Below are positions 1 to 10,178 of a stretch of 62,000 bases of DNA, piece by piece. Each line of letters begins with the position of its first letter. Positions within the stretch are counted from its first letter, which is position 1. The position numbers and the translations under genes are program-made. The notes beneath the pieces were generated by a model. That model was given only the letters and a program-made list of their open reading frames with translations, was not told the origin of the DNA and did no database searches. This DNA is from Branchiostoma floridae (lineage: Eukaryota > Chordata > Leptocardii > Amphioxiformes > Branchiostomatidae), in NCBI RefSeq assembly GCF_000003815.2, contig NC_049982.1, positions 9,633,349 to 9,695,348 on the forward strand, written 5' to 3'.

Positions 1-75
1 CACGGTACATTGCGTTTATTTGAAGGGCTGAGAAGGGCTGAGAATTGTCGTAAAAACGCACGGTACATTTTGCGA
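1..75. repeat. Possible terminus of a transposon related to the pogo-like element
   Basis: The word CGGTACATTGCGTTTATTTG resembles the right end of the 2492-8382 element (GGTACGTTTATTTGAG). A second CGGTACATT follows at about 60. If related, the element extends off the left edge. No target duplication could be seen, so this is only a resemblance. Confidence 0.25.
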
Positions 76-733
76 CCATAGCAGACCCATCCAAGGACGA
101 ACCATTAAACCGGGGACAAAGCCGGGCGCCTGCGGCGCCCCGGCAAAAATCCCTTTCTGGCCTAGTACTGCGAAATCAAGCGCATGCAAAACAAATGAAT
201 TTACAGTGAAACAGTAACTTAAAGCTGGGCTGAATTGTATTTCTCTGACCGCTTGAACCACTAGTAAGGGTATCAATACTACATACATGTACATTTGCAC
301 AAATGTTCTACAAGTCACCCCCGAGGATCTAATAATTTTACCTTATCAGCACAGTACATATGCTGCAGGTCACACTGTGTGCACTAGTAAGTACTACATA
401 TACATACTTGATACGCTCATGATGATTGCACCACACATGTGCATGCTCTTAATGACATCTTATCACATTACCAGATACCTCATCAAATTTTCCCAGCACA
501 CAAATGTAATTACACGGACAGAGAATCCTAACCAATGATGACTGTACATTAATGGAAAACCCTGCCAAACCATTCCATTCAATCCTCTTAGTCACATTTC
601 CCTCTGCATAACCCATCCAAGGTTACAAAATCGTAAAGTCAAAAGAACAGTATAGTTTGATTATGGAGATTTGTCAGATGCTTTTTTGCATGTTTCTACT
701 TGTTGCCAGTATGTTTTGATAGTAATTCCTTAC

Positions 734-3700
734 CACTTGTGTTCATGGGTAGATCAGGTGGTGGTGGAAGGATCTCTGTCCCAGGAACTGCCTCCAACCC
801 AGTACCTTATAAAACACAAAACATAAAGTGTTCCATGAAAGAGTTTTCAAAAGTATTTCTCATCCTGTCATTTAATGGAATTTTGTTGCTGATAATACAG
901 TCAAACCTGCCCAAGACGACCACCCGGGGGACCTGAAAAAAGCGGTCGATTTGGACAGGTGGCCGCTGAGAAGAGTATCGACTCAAAACATGCCCAATGC
1001 AAAGTATAAATGGTTTCTGTTGTGCTTAATGGCAAATAGCAAGCACACTGCACGCAAGCAAAGAAGCGAGGTCTTTAATGTCAAATACAACACGCACACT
1101 GTAAACTGTAAATTTAACCCCCAAATCCGACGCAAACTGGCCAATTTCGGCACAAAATCGCGCTAGTTATCATCAAAAATCGATGAAAACCTCAATTTTG
1201 AAAATGATGCGGTCGTTATGGGTCCCAATTTGGGCCGGTCGTGGTCGCGTTGGCCAGGTCGTCGTTGAGAAAAGGTCGCTTAATGCGTACGTCAATGGGA
1301 AAATAAATCGGGACCGAGAAAAAGCGGTCGAAATGGCCAGGTGGTCGCTAAGAAGAGGTGGTCGCTCGGGCAGGTTTGACTGTATTGCTGCTGGAAAAAG
1401 TTTATGACCATTTTTTAAAATTTGTCTGATAATATAGAAAACATCAGAGCAGCAAAAGCTTATAGTTTTATCTATCACCAATAGTTAGTCCAAAGGAGTT
1501 CATAGATATACATGTATGTGACTAATCATTGTTTGGTAATTACACATGACTTGTACATTTTTGGAGCATTTGTGGTATTTTACAGTTGTAACTCAATCCC
1601 CTCCCCCCTTCTCTACCTGGTGTGGTCCATCTGGGGTCTTCAGTCAGATTGAGCTTGGTGCAGTTGGACCGGTCCAACATGAGGGTATCGGGGGAGTGCA
1701 GTAGGGCAAAATTCACAGTGAAGTCCAGACGACTGCCCAAGGTTTCACCTTTCTTACTATATATGGGGAAAGTAACACATAGGAATTTTTTATGTTTTAT
1801 TCCTTGTCACCAAAAGAACATAAAGCTAATGCAGACAAGCATCGAATTCTAATATGCATACATTACCTGACTAGTTCAGCATCTCTCTTCTCTCCCTCCT
1901 CCAGTGGAGTCAGAGCCATGGGCACTCGCTGTACTATCACAACCTGAAACACATGTAAAGGGGGATTTTTTATTTTATACAGTCAAGGAAGAGAAGGCAT
2001 AAACTAACAAAATAACAACCAAGGCTAAACAGACATTGGGAGTAATCAAACGCAACTTGTGGGCATGACCAACCAGGGTAAAATCACTTGCATACACGTC
2101 ACTAGTAAGACCTAACCATGAATATGCCGCTACAGTATGGGACCCGTATACAAAGAAAGACAAAGATAAACTTGAAAGGGTACATAACCAAGCTGCCCGA
2201 TTCTGCACAAACAACTATAACAGGGATTCTAGTGTTACCAAAATGAAAACAGATTTGCAGTGGATGTCACTTGATGACAGAAGGAAAATGTCCAGACTTT
2301 CCATGATGTACAAAATGACCAACAAACTGGTGGACGTACCAACGGATAAGTATCTAATACCAGCTCAAAAAAGAACAAGAAACAGTCATGCCTTCAAATA
2401 CCAGAGTTACCAACCTAGGATTGATGTGTTCAAAAATTCGTACTTTCCCAGAACTATCGTAGAGTGGAACTTGTTATCACCAAGTACAGTACTCTCACCT
2501 CTCAAATAGAAGTACCCCCTGGAATATAAGTACCCCCCGGACAAATCTTCAAAATCTAATAAAAGTACCCCCTGGAATAAAAGTACCCCCCGGAAAATTT
2601 CAAAATTGACATGTTACTAATGTCTATGCTACTAAAATGTGTTCTCACGGTGTATATTGTGCATCTATGACCCTGGTACTTGCAATTGGGGATATAAATG
2701 GACAGCAAATAAAGCCAAATAATCCTTCGACACTTGTAGTTTGGAAATATAATCATTGTTACAAAGTAAAACAAGAAGGCTGTCTAGTCACAAATAACTG
2801 CAGCCATAGCTAAAGTTAGCAAACTTACACTTACTAGCAGTATAATTAACTGCTGTGTAACACCATTAGAAAGTTAAAGAGAATGGAAACACGACAGCGC
2901 TTCCTCTCAGAGTCCAGACTTTTGGAGCTTCTACAGGAGAAGGACATGGTCCACCAAGACAAACACTGCACTAACAGTATCTAGTTACAGCATATCACAG
3001 TATCATACCATATAAATACAGTACACGGCCACATAGCTCCATTGGTACTCTCAAAAAATCATCCTGTGGTTTGAAAATAAAATCACTGATACAAAGATTA
3101 TTAAAAAAGCTTACACATTTGGTTATACAATACTATAGTGCTATATTTGATATGATTGGATCCGCGACAGCGCTTCCTCTGAGAGTCCAGACTTTTGGAG
3201 CTTCTACAGGAGAAGGACATGGTCCACCAAGACAAACACTGCACTAACAAACCTTCAATGCATATTACACAAGCACATGGCTTCATTAGCATTGTCAAAA
3301 AATAATTTGTACGATATTTAGAAATGCACAATAAGATTGATAAACATAGTTTAATAATGCAGGCTTTCTGGTTATGAAATACGAGCTGTACTAGTACGAC
3401 ATGTACTATGAAATGATGGTGATGATCAAATGTCAACAAACTTGTAGTAATAACGGCTTCCGCGTGTCTCGAGTGTAGGTGCTGCAATGGTTCTAATAAC
3501 ATCATCACGCAGCACCTCATACTCAGGTTCTTGTGCTGAATACAGCCCGGAAGTTGTACTGCTACTGGCGATGTTTACACTCTCAAAATACCTCACAGCC
3601 AGCCCATCCTTCTCCCCCCGTACAACTACTGCTGGCATTTCAATACACCCAAATTTCACTAACACATGATCATCTACATTCAATGATACAGGTGAAGAAG

Positions 3701-6700
3701 GTGGTGGCATGGATGTGCTGTCTGAAATGGAACAGGGTGGAGAAACAGGACCAGTGGGTGGTGCTGATGGAGGAACAGGTGTTGATGAGGACGGGGAAAC
3801 AGGTGCAGATGTAGAGGAAGAAGACACGGGTGTATCCGTGGTGGATGCCACCAAACTCTGAACTAGAGATAGGTTTGATTTAAGTCGGTTCTTCACACTG
3901 TTCCTGGCCTTGGCATATGCCGAACGCATGTGGCAAAGGTGAGGCAACATCAGGGTGGATGTTTCTTTGCCGGAGCTGTTTAGTACTTTGCCTAGTTCGT
4001 TCAAGAACTTTGCGTCCTTGTTGATACTCGGATCGGCAGTATCAGTAGGCAGACCGATATGTCCTGAGGATATTGTCCTACACTCTGGTACTGGTACTGC
4101 TACTGGTACAGGTGCAGGGGCTGCGCCTTCATCCTCCTCTTCATCTTCATCCTCAGACACGACCTCGATGCTGAACTCCAGCTCTCCATCCTCTGTGTCC
4201 AGGAGCTCAGTCCCTTCGTCGGCTGGAACCAGCTCGTCCTGTGGTGTGGCAGCACGACGGACTCCCTCTGGTGGTGTTATGGTGGGAAGGAGCTCTTTGA
4301 TGGTTTTGGGCGGCTCCTTTGCCATCTCTTCTTCGCGAAATGCAACAATCTCTTCCCCCACCAGTTGGAAGAGCTTGTCTCGGACGTACAAGTCCTCGCT
4401 TCCATCTAAGGCATTTGAGATGAAGTTCTCCTTAAGTGCCATGGAGATGTCTACCTCGAGGGAGTTCCAGCTGTCGACAAGCATGGCCATCATGTCGTCT
4501 CTGGTGGGGGATGGAATCTTCAGAGGATTTTCGGAGAGTTGACGGATGATTAGCTCGGATTCCCTCCTCCTGTAGGCCACTTTCAAGGGATGGTGAATAT
4601 GGGTGTCATTCACTTGCACATCCCCTGTTATTCCGCCACCCATGCAGACAAGGATATAACCCCGGTCCGATAGAGCCTTCCTGACTTCCTCGGTCACATG
4701 AACGGAATAGTCGTCGAGAATGTAAATGGCCCACTGTTGCTGGGAGAACATGTTCTGGGCCTTCAAGTGTGGCAAGGTTTTGACTGTGGCCTTCATCGTA
4801 TCCAGCCTGTACGATCCCTTAGGGCTCCAATGTGTCGACACCCCCTCCGGACGATTCAGTTTACCTTGCAGAATCGTGCCCTTTCCTTTGAACACAAACT
4901 GGGGTGGCAGCCCAAGGCCCTGTTTGCTGGAGGCTTGTGTGTACACAGTCACCCTTTCCCTGGACATCATGTAGTTTTCCTTCACATATGTCGGGCAGTC
5001 TCTCATGCTCATGGTTTTCTGTCCTGCAGTCTCATTCCGGTGCAGCGGCATCTGATCACCATTGATGATGTCCACATTTGTCACTTTGAGAGTCTTCTCG
5101 AAGAATATTCTTACCCGGATAATGTTCTTGAGAAACTGGATTAACCTGTCTTTGCGAACACTCTCGGCCACAGCGAAGCGCTTGTTGGGATGTTTCAGAC
5201 TAACTCTGTACTCCTCTTGCCATCCTTGCACCCAGCAGTCACTGAACTTCACCATTTCCTCCTCTGTTGGCTGTAGGCCCTTCTGCTGTAGATAGTCTTG
5301 ATACAGCTGTTTGCACTTCAGCACAAACATCTTTCTTGGCAAACGGGCTTTCAATGTGCCACGCACATCGACAAACCTGTTAAGAAATAAAGGTACATAA
5401 TTTTATAATGATTTGTATTCATTTCAAGGTTTCCTGATATAAACAGATGTCAGATGTAACAATTGTTTTTGTGTCCTCTGAATCATCCATTTTCAAAGAA
5501 ATACAATATATTCTGGATCTGTAATTTCGAATACACGTGTACACCAACCAAAGTGTAAACACATACACAGTTGTACATAGTCTAGTCCATATCACCGCGC
5601 AGTTGTTTTTGATGGCTCTGATTGTGAATTGACACGTATTTACGAAGTACTTGTTTTCTTACCCCACCCGCCCCGATCGTACCGCCACGCGCCACCAGTT
5701 TAAACCCATTACGTAACGCACGATCTTACCACATGATTGGTTACAAGTTTACCCAAGCAGGAGGGGAAAACGTGACCACCGCCCGCCCTGACGCGCTCGT
5801 CAAAGGTCACTTTTCCCCCGTTAGGATACTTAGATTATATTTCCCATACTCTTCCTGTTCAGATTACTTCATGTACGCTGTTACTAGTGTTAGTTGGGAC
5901 GGAAAATACGCTAAAAGTCACAAATCTTTGTGTTAGTTGGGACCGGAAATACGCTAAAAGTCACAAATCTTTATTCGACGTAAGGGTCTGAAATATGCAA
6001 ATTAAAACGTTTCTTTTTTCTGCTTGCTACACAGGTCCTTTGTTCGCGCCGACTTCTGTTCTGAAACCGCCGGAGAGCCGCGGTACATGGCGCCAGGAGA
6101 CGTCGGGCTGTCTAGAAAGTCACATGACTGGAACGTTCCATTTGGTGCCACAGGGAATGTAAACAAAGAAAGAAATATACTTATGTTTTGGAATGTGCCG
6201 TGAATTATTCCAATAATCTACGTAGACGTGTCAACAAACGTAATCATAAACAAGATGATTATAATAACATATCTAGATCACGTTTTCTCGATCTTTTAAT
6301 TCACTATCGTGCTGTGTCCCCTACATGTAAATCTGACTTCATACGTTCTAGCCGCTCCAAGTGGCACGCCCACTCGCCGGTCAACTGTAGGGAGGGGCCA
6401 TATGGGTCGAGAAGTACGGTACATTCCCATGGTATCGCCTTGACAGCGCAGCAAGAGCTTGCGACGTGTCTCATAGATACTAACTTGTGAATTTGACAAA
6501 TGTCAAGAGACCACAATTTTTGGCATTGCTATTTAACTAACTGTTACTGTATTACAAATATATATTTCAAAACCTGTGCGGTGACATGGAACAGACTATG
6601 AGTTCAAACATAATGCAAAGTTACGCTCTATTTTCTATTAAAGGACTCTACAATATTGCACAGATTGTCAAGTGAACCAACTTTTGTACCTCTTTCTACT

Positions 6701-9700
6701 TTGGTGACGGTCCGTCAAAAATCAGATCGGCACATAGCACAGAAAATAAAATTATGGTACATTTTTTGGTGAGTATATAAAAGCACTTCTAAAATATATA
6801 ATGACTATTTATTTACCATTGGAAGACTGCTTGTCGAACTTCTGGTACGGCCTGCTTTCTCCCACCCCCTGGTTGCCGGTACTGCTTCTTGCGCGGAACT
6901 TCATCTACGGCAGTGGGGTCTGCAAGCTTTTTCTCGTACTCTTGTAGTGCTTGCCGAACAACTTGCTTTGCTGCCTGAAACTCCTTGTCACCATTTGCTG
7001 CTCTGGCAAGGGACGGATAAGCCTCCCTTACCGTCCTAGCGAGATAGCCCACTTTCGGCTTCTGCTGAACCCAATCTTTGCGCTTTGGGTCCCACCTCTT
7101 GCCAAGAGCAGCGGCTTCTTCATCATACTGCTTCTTGAACTCGAAGCAGCGCTTTCCTAGATCATACTTTTCTACAAGAGAAACTTTTTTCCTTTTTTTA
7201 CCACGATCACTTGACGACATGCTGCTGGAACTCCAAAGCTGCGAGTGTGGCGGTGTGGCGGGAAAATAACACGCGGGACGTGTTTATTAGCATGCCCATT
7301 TATCATTTTTGTTTTCTTTTTAAATAAGTTCCAGTCGCAGTGAGTGCAATCTGTGTGATTCTGAAGACACCCTGTGCCGGGCCCACTGCTGTGTGATAGA
7401 TACTGGTCGTAAACATGACTGACACATACCGTCTTCCATAGCAAAGGGCAGAAGGTTGAAGTAGTAGAAAAACAATTTATAATTAATTTGGCGTTCACCG
7501 GACAAGCCAGATTTGCTGGCCTCGCACATTTCTGTCTTCGGCGCTCAAGTTTCAGTTCGGAATCATGGATAGAAAAAAATGACTGTACCTACCTCCCATA
7601 TGTGTGTACTGTGGTGTTTATCAAAACTTGAGATGTTTTTCTATTCAAGTGATGATAGTTCATTCCCCGTAAACGCAAACAATTATAAAAACACCCTCCC
7701 CCTTACGGTATCCTGAGAAACACCGGTAATGCTTGGTTTGTTGTTGTTTTGATTTCGCCACGCGCCATTTTCGTTTCCGTATCAAATTAGGCCACGGACC
7801 GCCAGCGTTTCTATTACTTCTAAACGCAACGCTGGCAGATATTAATTCATTTTAGACATCCCCATTGGTTAACACTAAGATTGTAGTTGTCTCTTTATTT
7901 CCTGTTGCCGGTACCTCACAAACCTTTATTGAATGTTGTTTCGGAGATCGACAACACTCCCAAACACTTAACGCTTCGATGCGCTCGTCCTTCCTTTCGA
8001 TGCGGTGGCCGCTCCTCCCGCCGGGGTTCTTGGTGTCGGGCGGAACAAAGGACGAACATGGAACGTTCCGGCCAGGATATACCGCAACGAGTTACTACAC
8101 AATCACTTAATATACGACTTGAATGTATTTTTAAACAATCATTTGAGGTAGGAACCGCCTTCATGGCCTGTACTTGTCGGTACAACAGTGCTGTGGGCGC
8201 TGAGAAGTGGTGCGTTAGTCGTCTTTTTTTTTCATTTTACGTTCAGGGCCGCAAATTTTCCCGGAACTTTTGCCCGATTCTGAAAAAATAAATAAACGTA
8301 CCGTCTAAAATAAGAATGTACCGGGCGGATTTTGAGGCGGAAAAAAATAAACGTACCGGTACGTTTATTTGAGAGGTGAGAGTAGGGGCATCTTCTCTCG
8401 GTAGTATTAAAGAACGCTTGCAGATAGATGTGCAAAAGTTAGGGGTAACGAGTCGTTCGGTGTAATATAACCAGCTGCTGCCGCGCCGCGTGCCTGCGAA
8501 GCTGGTGTGTTACGCCGAACGGCGGTTATACCGGCTATATAGATACAGACAGATACAGAAACTAAAAAATATCTTTTTAGGTGGTAAAACCTTTATGTCA
8601 TATGGAAAAACTACTTTCATATTCACGTCATCCATAATTCAATATGTAAGAAAGTATTGTAAAAAATCTCCTTAGTACAGGGCTAAAAATAATAAGACAT
8701 GCAGAAAATTTTGCTAGCCAAATGTACTCACATTTTTGTTCTGGTCTGGCTTCAACTCGATACTTCTTTTGCCAGGCCGTAACTGGTTGTCATCGTCCAA
8801 GCTCAGAAACTTATTAACAGGAGAAAAGGGTACATCAGTCAGTTATGAATTTAAATTCATTTTACCCATATCATCATCATCTAGGCGTGCTGGTATATAC
8901 CAAATTTTAAACAATTTTGACTGCGTTAAGAATCATACCAAACAATTATCAGTTTTGAAAGAAGTAATCCATTCCTTGGTCAAGCTCAAACAATTACAAA
9001 AGATTATCAAAACAGATGATTATCTAATATCTTCTCATCATAGTCATATTACCTCAGGTTCCTCCCACCCTTTGCTGGCTGGAGCATCCTTGTCCTGGCC
9101 ATCCTCATCCAGGGATGAACCTTGCCTCTGTCTGTGACACAAATAGGAGATGATGAAGATGCAATTTTATACAGTAAGGAGAAAAGGAAAATACATTTGT
9201 ACATTTGTACAAGGCAATGAATGATAAATTAGCAGCTTTAGACAGCATGTAAATACAGTACACTATATGAATATCTGTTTCCTGCCTATATTCTACTGAG
9301 CAATGATGCACCATGATTGCATGTACATAGGATCATACTTCTTTTTGCTGGCCAGCATCTCCAGACTTTGGTAGACCAAGGTGTAGAGCAGTTCCACCTA
9401 CCACATGCAAAATTACAACAAGATATAAGAAGTGGGTTAGAAAGGGGTTGGGGTCCACAGCATCAACAACAAATTCATTCTATTTGGCTAATTAAGTTTA
9501 TTTCTCAGATTGTGGTACAGCTGAGTACCTATGTCGTGTTATTGGTTGTATAATGTAAAAAAAAAAAGAGAAAATATCAAACTCTAAAACAGTGATTCGA
9601 TCCCTTTAGTTCTGTGTCGTACCTTTCTACTGTAGACGCAGGCCGAGCCTTGGATGAGAAGCGCAGCCTCCACAAAGTTCATAGTGGACAGACCTCCATC

Positions 9701-10178
9701 AAAGGAGAAGGGAATGGTGTTCAGCTGCAAACACATGTACAGAGGAAAAGGTGTCATTACAGAACAACTCTTCATTGTCATATGCTATATAAATGTTAGG
9801 CAGAGTGTCAAAGGAAAATATTCATGACTGTCACAATAAAAATTTACTACAATACTAGTAGCCTGTGTTGAAACAGTTTTGTGCCACACTCTACTGCTGC
9901 TGACAGTTTGTTTTTTTAAACTCTTGTATTGTGTTAAGCCTAACTTCCATACAGTGCATTATCAATATCACTGAAATCTAGGAGTTCTATGTTGCAAATT
10001 GATTTTCATTGTTGACATTTCCTCGCTTTTGAACTGTTATGACTGAACTGACCTCTTCCAGGTAGTTCTCTAACTCAGCAGCAAGGTTGACATCCCAGTT
10101 CTTGGTGAGGTCTTTGATTGGCTGGAGAAGGTGGGCGAACCGTTTGTCCACCGCATTCGGGTCCTGCGACAGCGTCAT
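734..10178 (-). CDS. NCAPH2: Condensin-2 complex subunit H2 (kleisin beta), 5' part, partial at left edge
   Basis: Eight coding exons, all with GT/AG boundaries and matching phases: 10053-10178, 9623-9724, 9339-9397, 9053-9131, 8732-8809, 1867-1943, 1617-1756, 734-805 (about 244 residues). Exon 1 encodes [18 protein letters not shown] and exon 2 [20 protein letters not shown], nearly the same as the start of vertebrate NCAPH2. Exons 3-5 continue [13 protein letters not shown] and FLSLDDD, and exon 6 gives [12 protein letters not shown], in the order of the vertebrate protein. The family protein is the kleisin of condensin II; its N-terminal domain binds SMC2 and the ring acts in nuclear chromosome compaction. 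The start is the only ATG ahead of the conserved block. The last seen exon ends in phase 1, so the gene continues beyond the window; no further exon was recognised in 1-733. The intron 1944-8731 (6.8 kb) is swollen by nested mobile elements. Divergently arranged with NAP1L. Confidence 0.95.
898..1382. mobile_element. Non-autonomous Tigger/mariner-like DNA transposon (MITE)
   Basis: A 485-bp element with perfect 15-bp inverted ends, CAGTCAAACCTGCCC at 898-912 and its reverse complement at 1368-1382. It is flanked on both sides by TA (896-897 and 1383-1384). The inverted similarity continues imperfectly to about 27 bp. A subterminal 39-bp direct repeat beginning AAAAAGCGGTCG occurs near 935 and near 1318. 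CAG-starting ends with a TA target are typical of Tc1/mariner/Tigger elements. There is no coding capacity. It lies in the NCAPH2 intron between the exons at 1617-1756 and 734-805. Confidence 0.85.
2003..2489 (+). mobile_element. LINE remnant, C-terminal part of reverse transcriptase ORF (first piece)
   Basis: One frame reads [19 protein letters not shown], then [40 protein letters not shown] and later [18 protein letters not shown] and [17 protein letters not shown]. This is the usual C-terminal signature of non-LTR retrotransposon ORF2 (CR1/L2/Crack-like). It has one in-frame stop at 2066-2068 and is 5'-truncated. The frame is cut at GTA (2489-2491) by the inserted DNA transposon and resumes at 8385. 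It lies antisense in an NCAPH2 intron. Confidence 0.88.
2492..2508. repeat. Left terminal inverted repeat of the pogo-like transposon
   Basis: The 17 bp CTCTCACCTCTCAAATA match 17/17 with the reverse complement of 8366-8382. The target TA is at 2490-2491. Two copies of a 52-bp subterminal repeat with AGTACCCCCTGGAATA follow at 2511-2600. Confidence 0.9.
2511..2600. repeat. Subterminal tandem repeat with GTACC words
   Basis: Two copies start at 2511 and 2563 (period 52). Each contains AGTACCCCCTGGAAT followed by AAGTACCCCCCGGA. The right end of the element also has several GTACC/GGTAC words. Subterminal repeats of this kind are often transposase-binding sites; that role is inferred. Confidence 0.7.
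2892..2976. repeat. 85-bp direct repeat, copy 1
   Basis: Differs at one position from 3165-3249 (C against G in CTCTCAGAG/CTCTGAGAG). It begins CGACAGCGCTTCCTCT. On the plus strand the segment is open and reads [18 protein letters not shown], here preceded by an ATG at 2883. It lies between the transposase stop and the left end of the element. The flanks of the two copies are only weakly alike. Confidence 0.9.
3165..3249. repeat. 85-bp direct repeat, copy 2
   Basis: Second copy, 84/85 identical to 2892-2976. The same plus-strand reading frame is open here and continues to a stop near 3303. The sequences downstream of each copy show only diverged similarity (both have a CACAT...CTCAAAAAAT-like stretch). 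Confidence 0.9.
3426..7220 (-). CDS. Pogo-like DDE transposase, two exons, 784 aa
   Basis: Exon 1 is 6817-7220 and exon 2 is 3426-5376. The donor is ATG|GTAAAT and the acceptor TTAACAG|G; the join restores QAVFQWFVDVRG in frame. Exon 1 (134 aa) is lysine-rich with a [18 protein letters not shown] segment. Residues about 148-203 ([20 protein letters not shown] to [13 protein letters not shown]) look like a CENP-B-type helix-turn-helix. The catalytic core follows DDE_1 proteins: D242 in INGDQMP, D356 in ILDDYSVH and D392 in [13 protein letters not shown], giving DD35D spacing. The C-terminal ~270 residues are low complexity: an acidic run, then Pro/Ser/Thr-rich sequence, ending RYYYKFVDI. The frame is fully open. 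The exon 2 frame can be extended only to a GTG, not an ATG, so splicing from exon 1 is needed for a start. It cuts and inserts its own DNA; the extra tail is unusual for the family. Its downstream 3' side has no recognised polyadenylation signal. Confidence 0.85.
5377..6816 (-). other. Intron of the transposase gene
   Basis: 1,440 bp with GTAAAT donor and TTCTTAACAG acceptor on the minus strand. It contains a CpG-richer stretch near 5660-5830 and 6040-6120 and a 43-bp tandem duplication at 5887-5972. No second coding exon is visible; the short open frames here have no recognisable motif. Confidence 0.75.
5887..5972. repeat. 43-bp tandem duplication
   Basis: Two adjacent copies of a unit that starts GTGTTAGTTGGGAC and ends CACAAATCTTT (5887-5929 and 5930-5972) with few differences. 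It lies inside the transposase intron. Confidence 0.85.
8345..8370. repeat. 26-bp perfect palindrome at the transposon right end
   Basis: AAATAAACGTACC is followed directly by its reverse complement, centred between 8357 and 8358, and overlaps the inner edge of the right inverted repeat. Further GTACCG words lie just inside (8298-8330). Its position suggests a transposase or replication-related site; the role is inferred. Confidence 0.85.
8366..8382. repeat. Right terminal inverted repeat of the pogo-like transposon
   Basis: TATTTGAGAGGTGAGAG is the exact complement of 2492-2508. The target TA is at 8383-8384, after which the LINE frame resumes. Confidence 0.9.
8385..8563 (+). mobile_element. 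LINE remnant, second piece: ORF end and 3' tail
   Basis: The frame continues from GTA at 2489 as [20 protein letters not shown] and stops at 8463-8465, as expected for the last residues of such ORF2 proteins. A tail TAACCAGCTGCTGCC and then short GATACAG-type repeats (about 8540-8562) close the element. It was separated from 2003-2489 by insertion of the DNA transposon. Confidence 0.8.

Larger units (their letters stand above)
2492..8382 (-). mobile_element. Complete pogo/Tc1-mariner-like DNA transposon inserted in a LINE
   Basis: A 5,891-bp element. Its ends are perfect 17-bp inverted repeats, CTCTCACCTCTCAAATA at 2492-2508 and its complement at 8366-8382, each flanked by TA (2490-2491, 8383-8384). 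Removing it joins the LINE frame without a gap: codon GTA at the left junction is followed by GGG GCA TCT at 8385, so the boundaries are confirmed independently. It carries a two-exon transposase on the minus strand and repeats rich in GTACC near both ends. TA duplication plus a DDE_1/CENP-B-type transposase places it in the IS630-Tc1-mariner group, pogo-like. The size is large for that group (pogo and Tigger are about 2-3 kb). Confidence 0.9.

Noticed and set aside
3955-5144. Open frames on the plus strand of 195 and 148 codons
   Set aside because: They lie antisense to the transposase exon 2, which has clear motifs; they are shadows of its codon bias.
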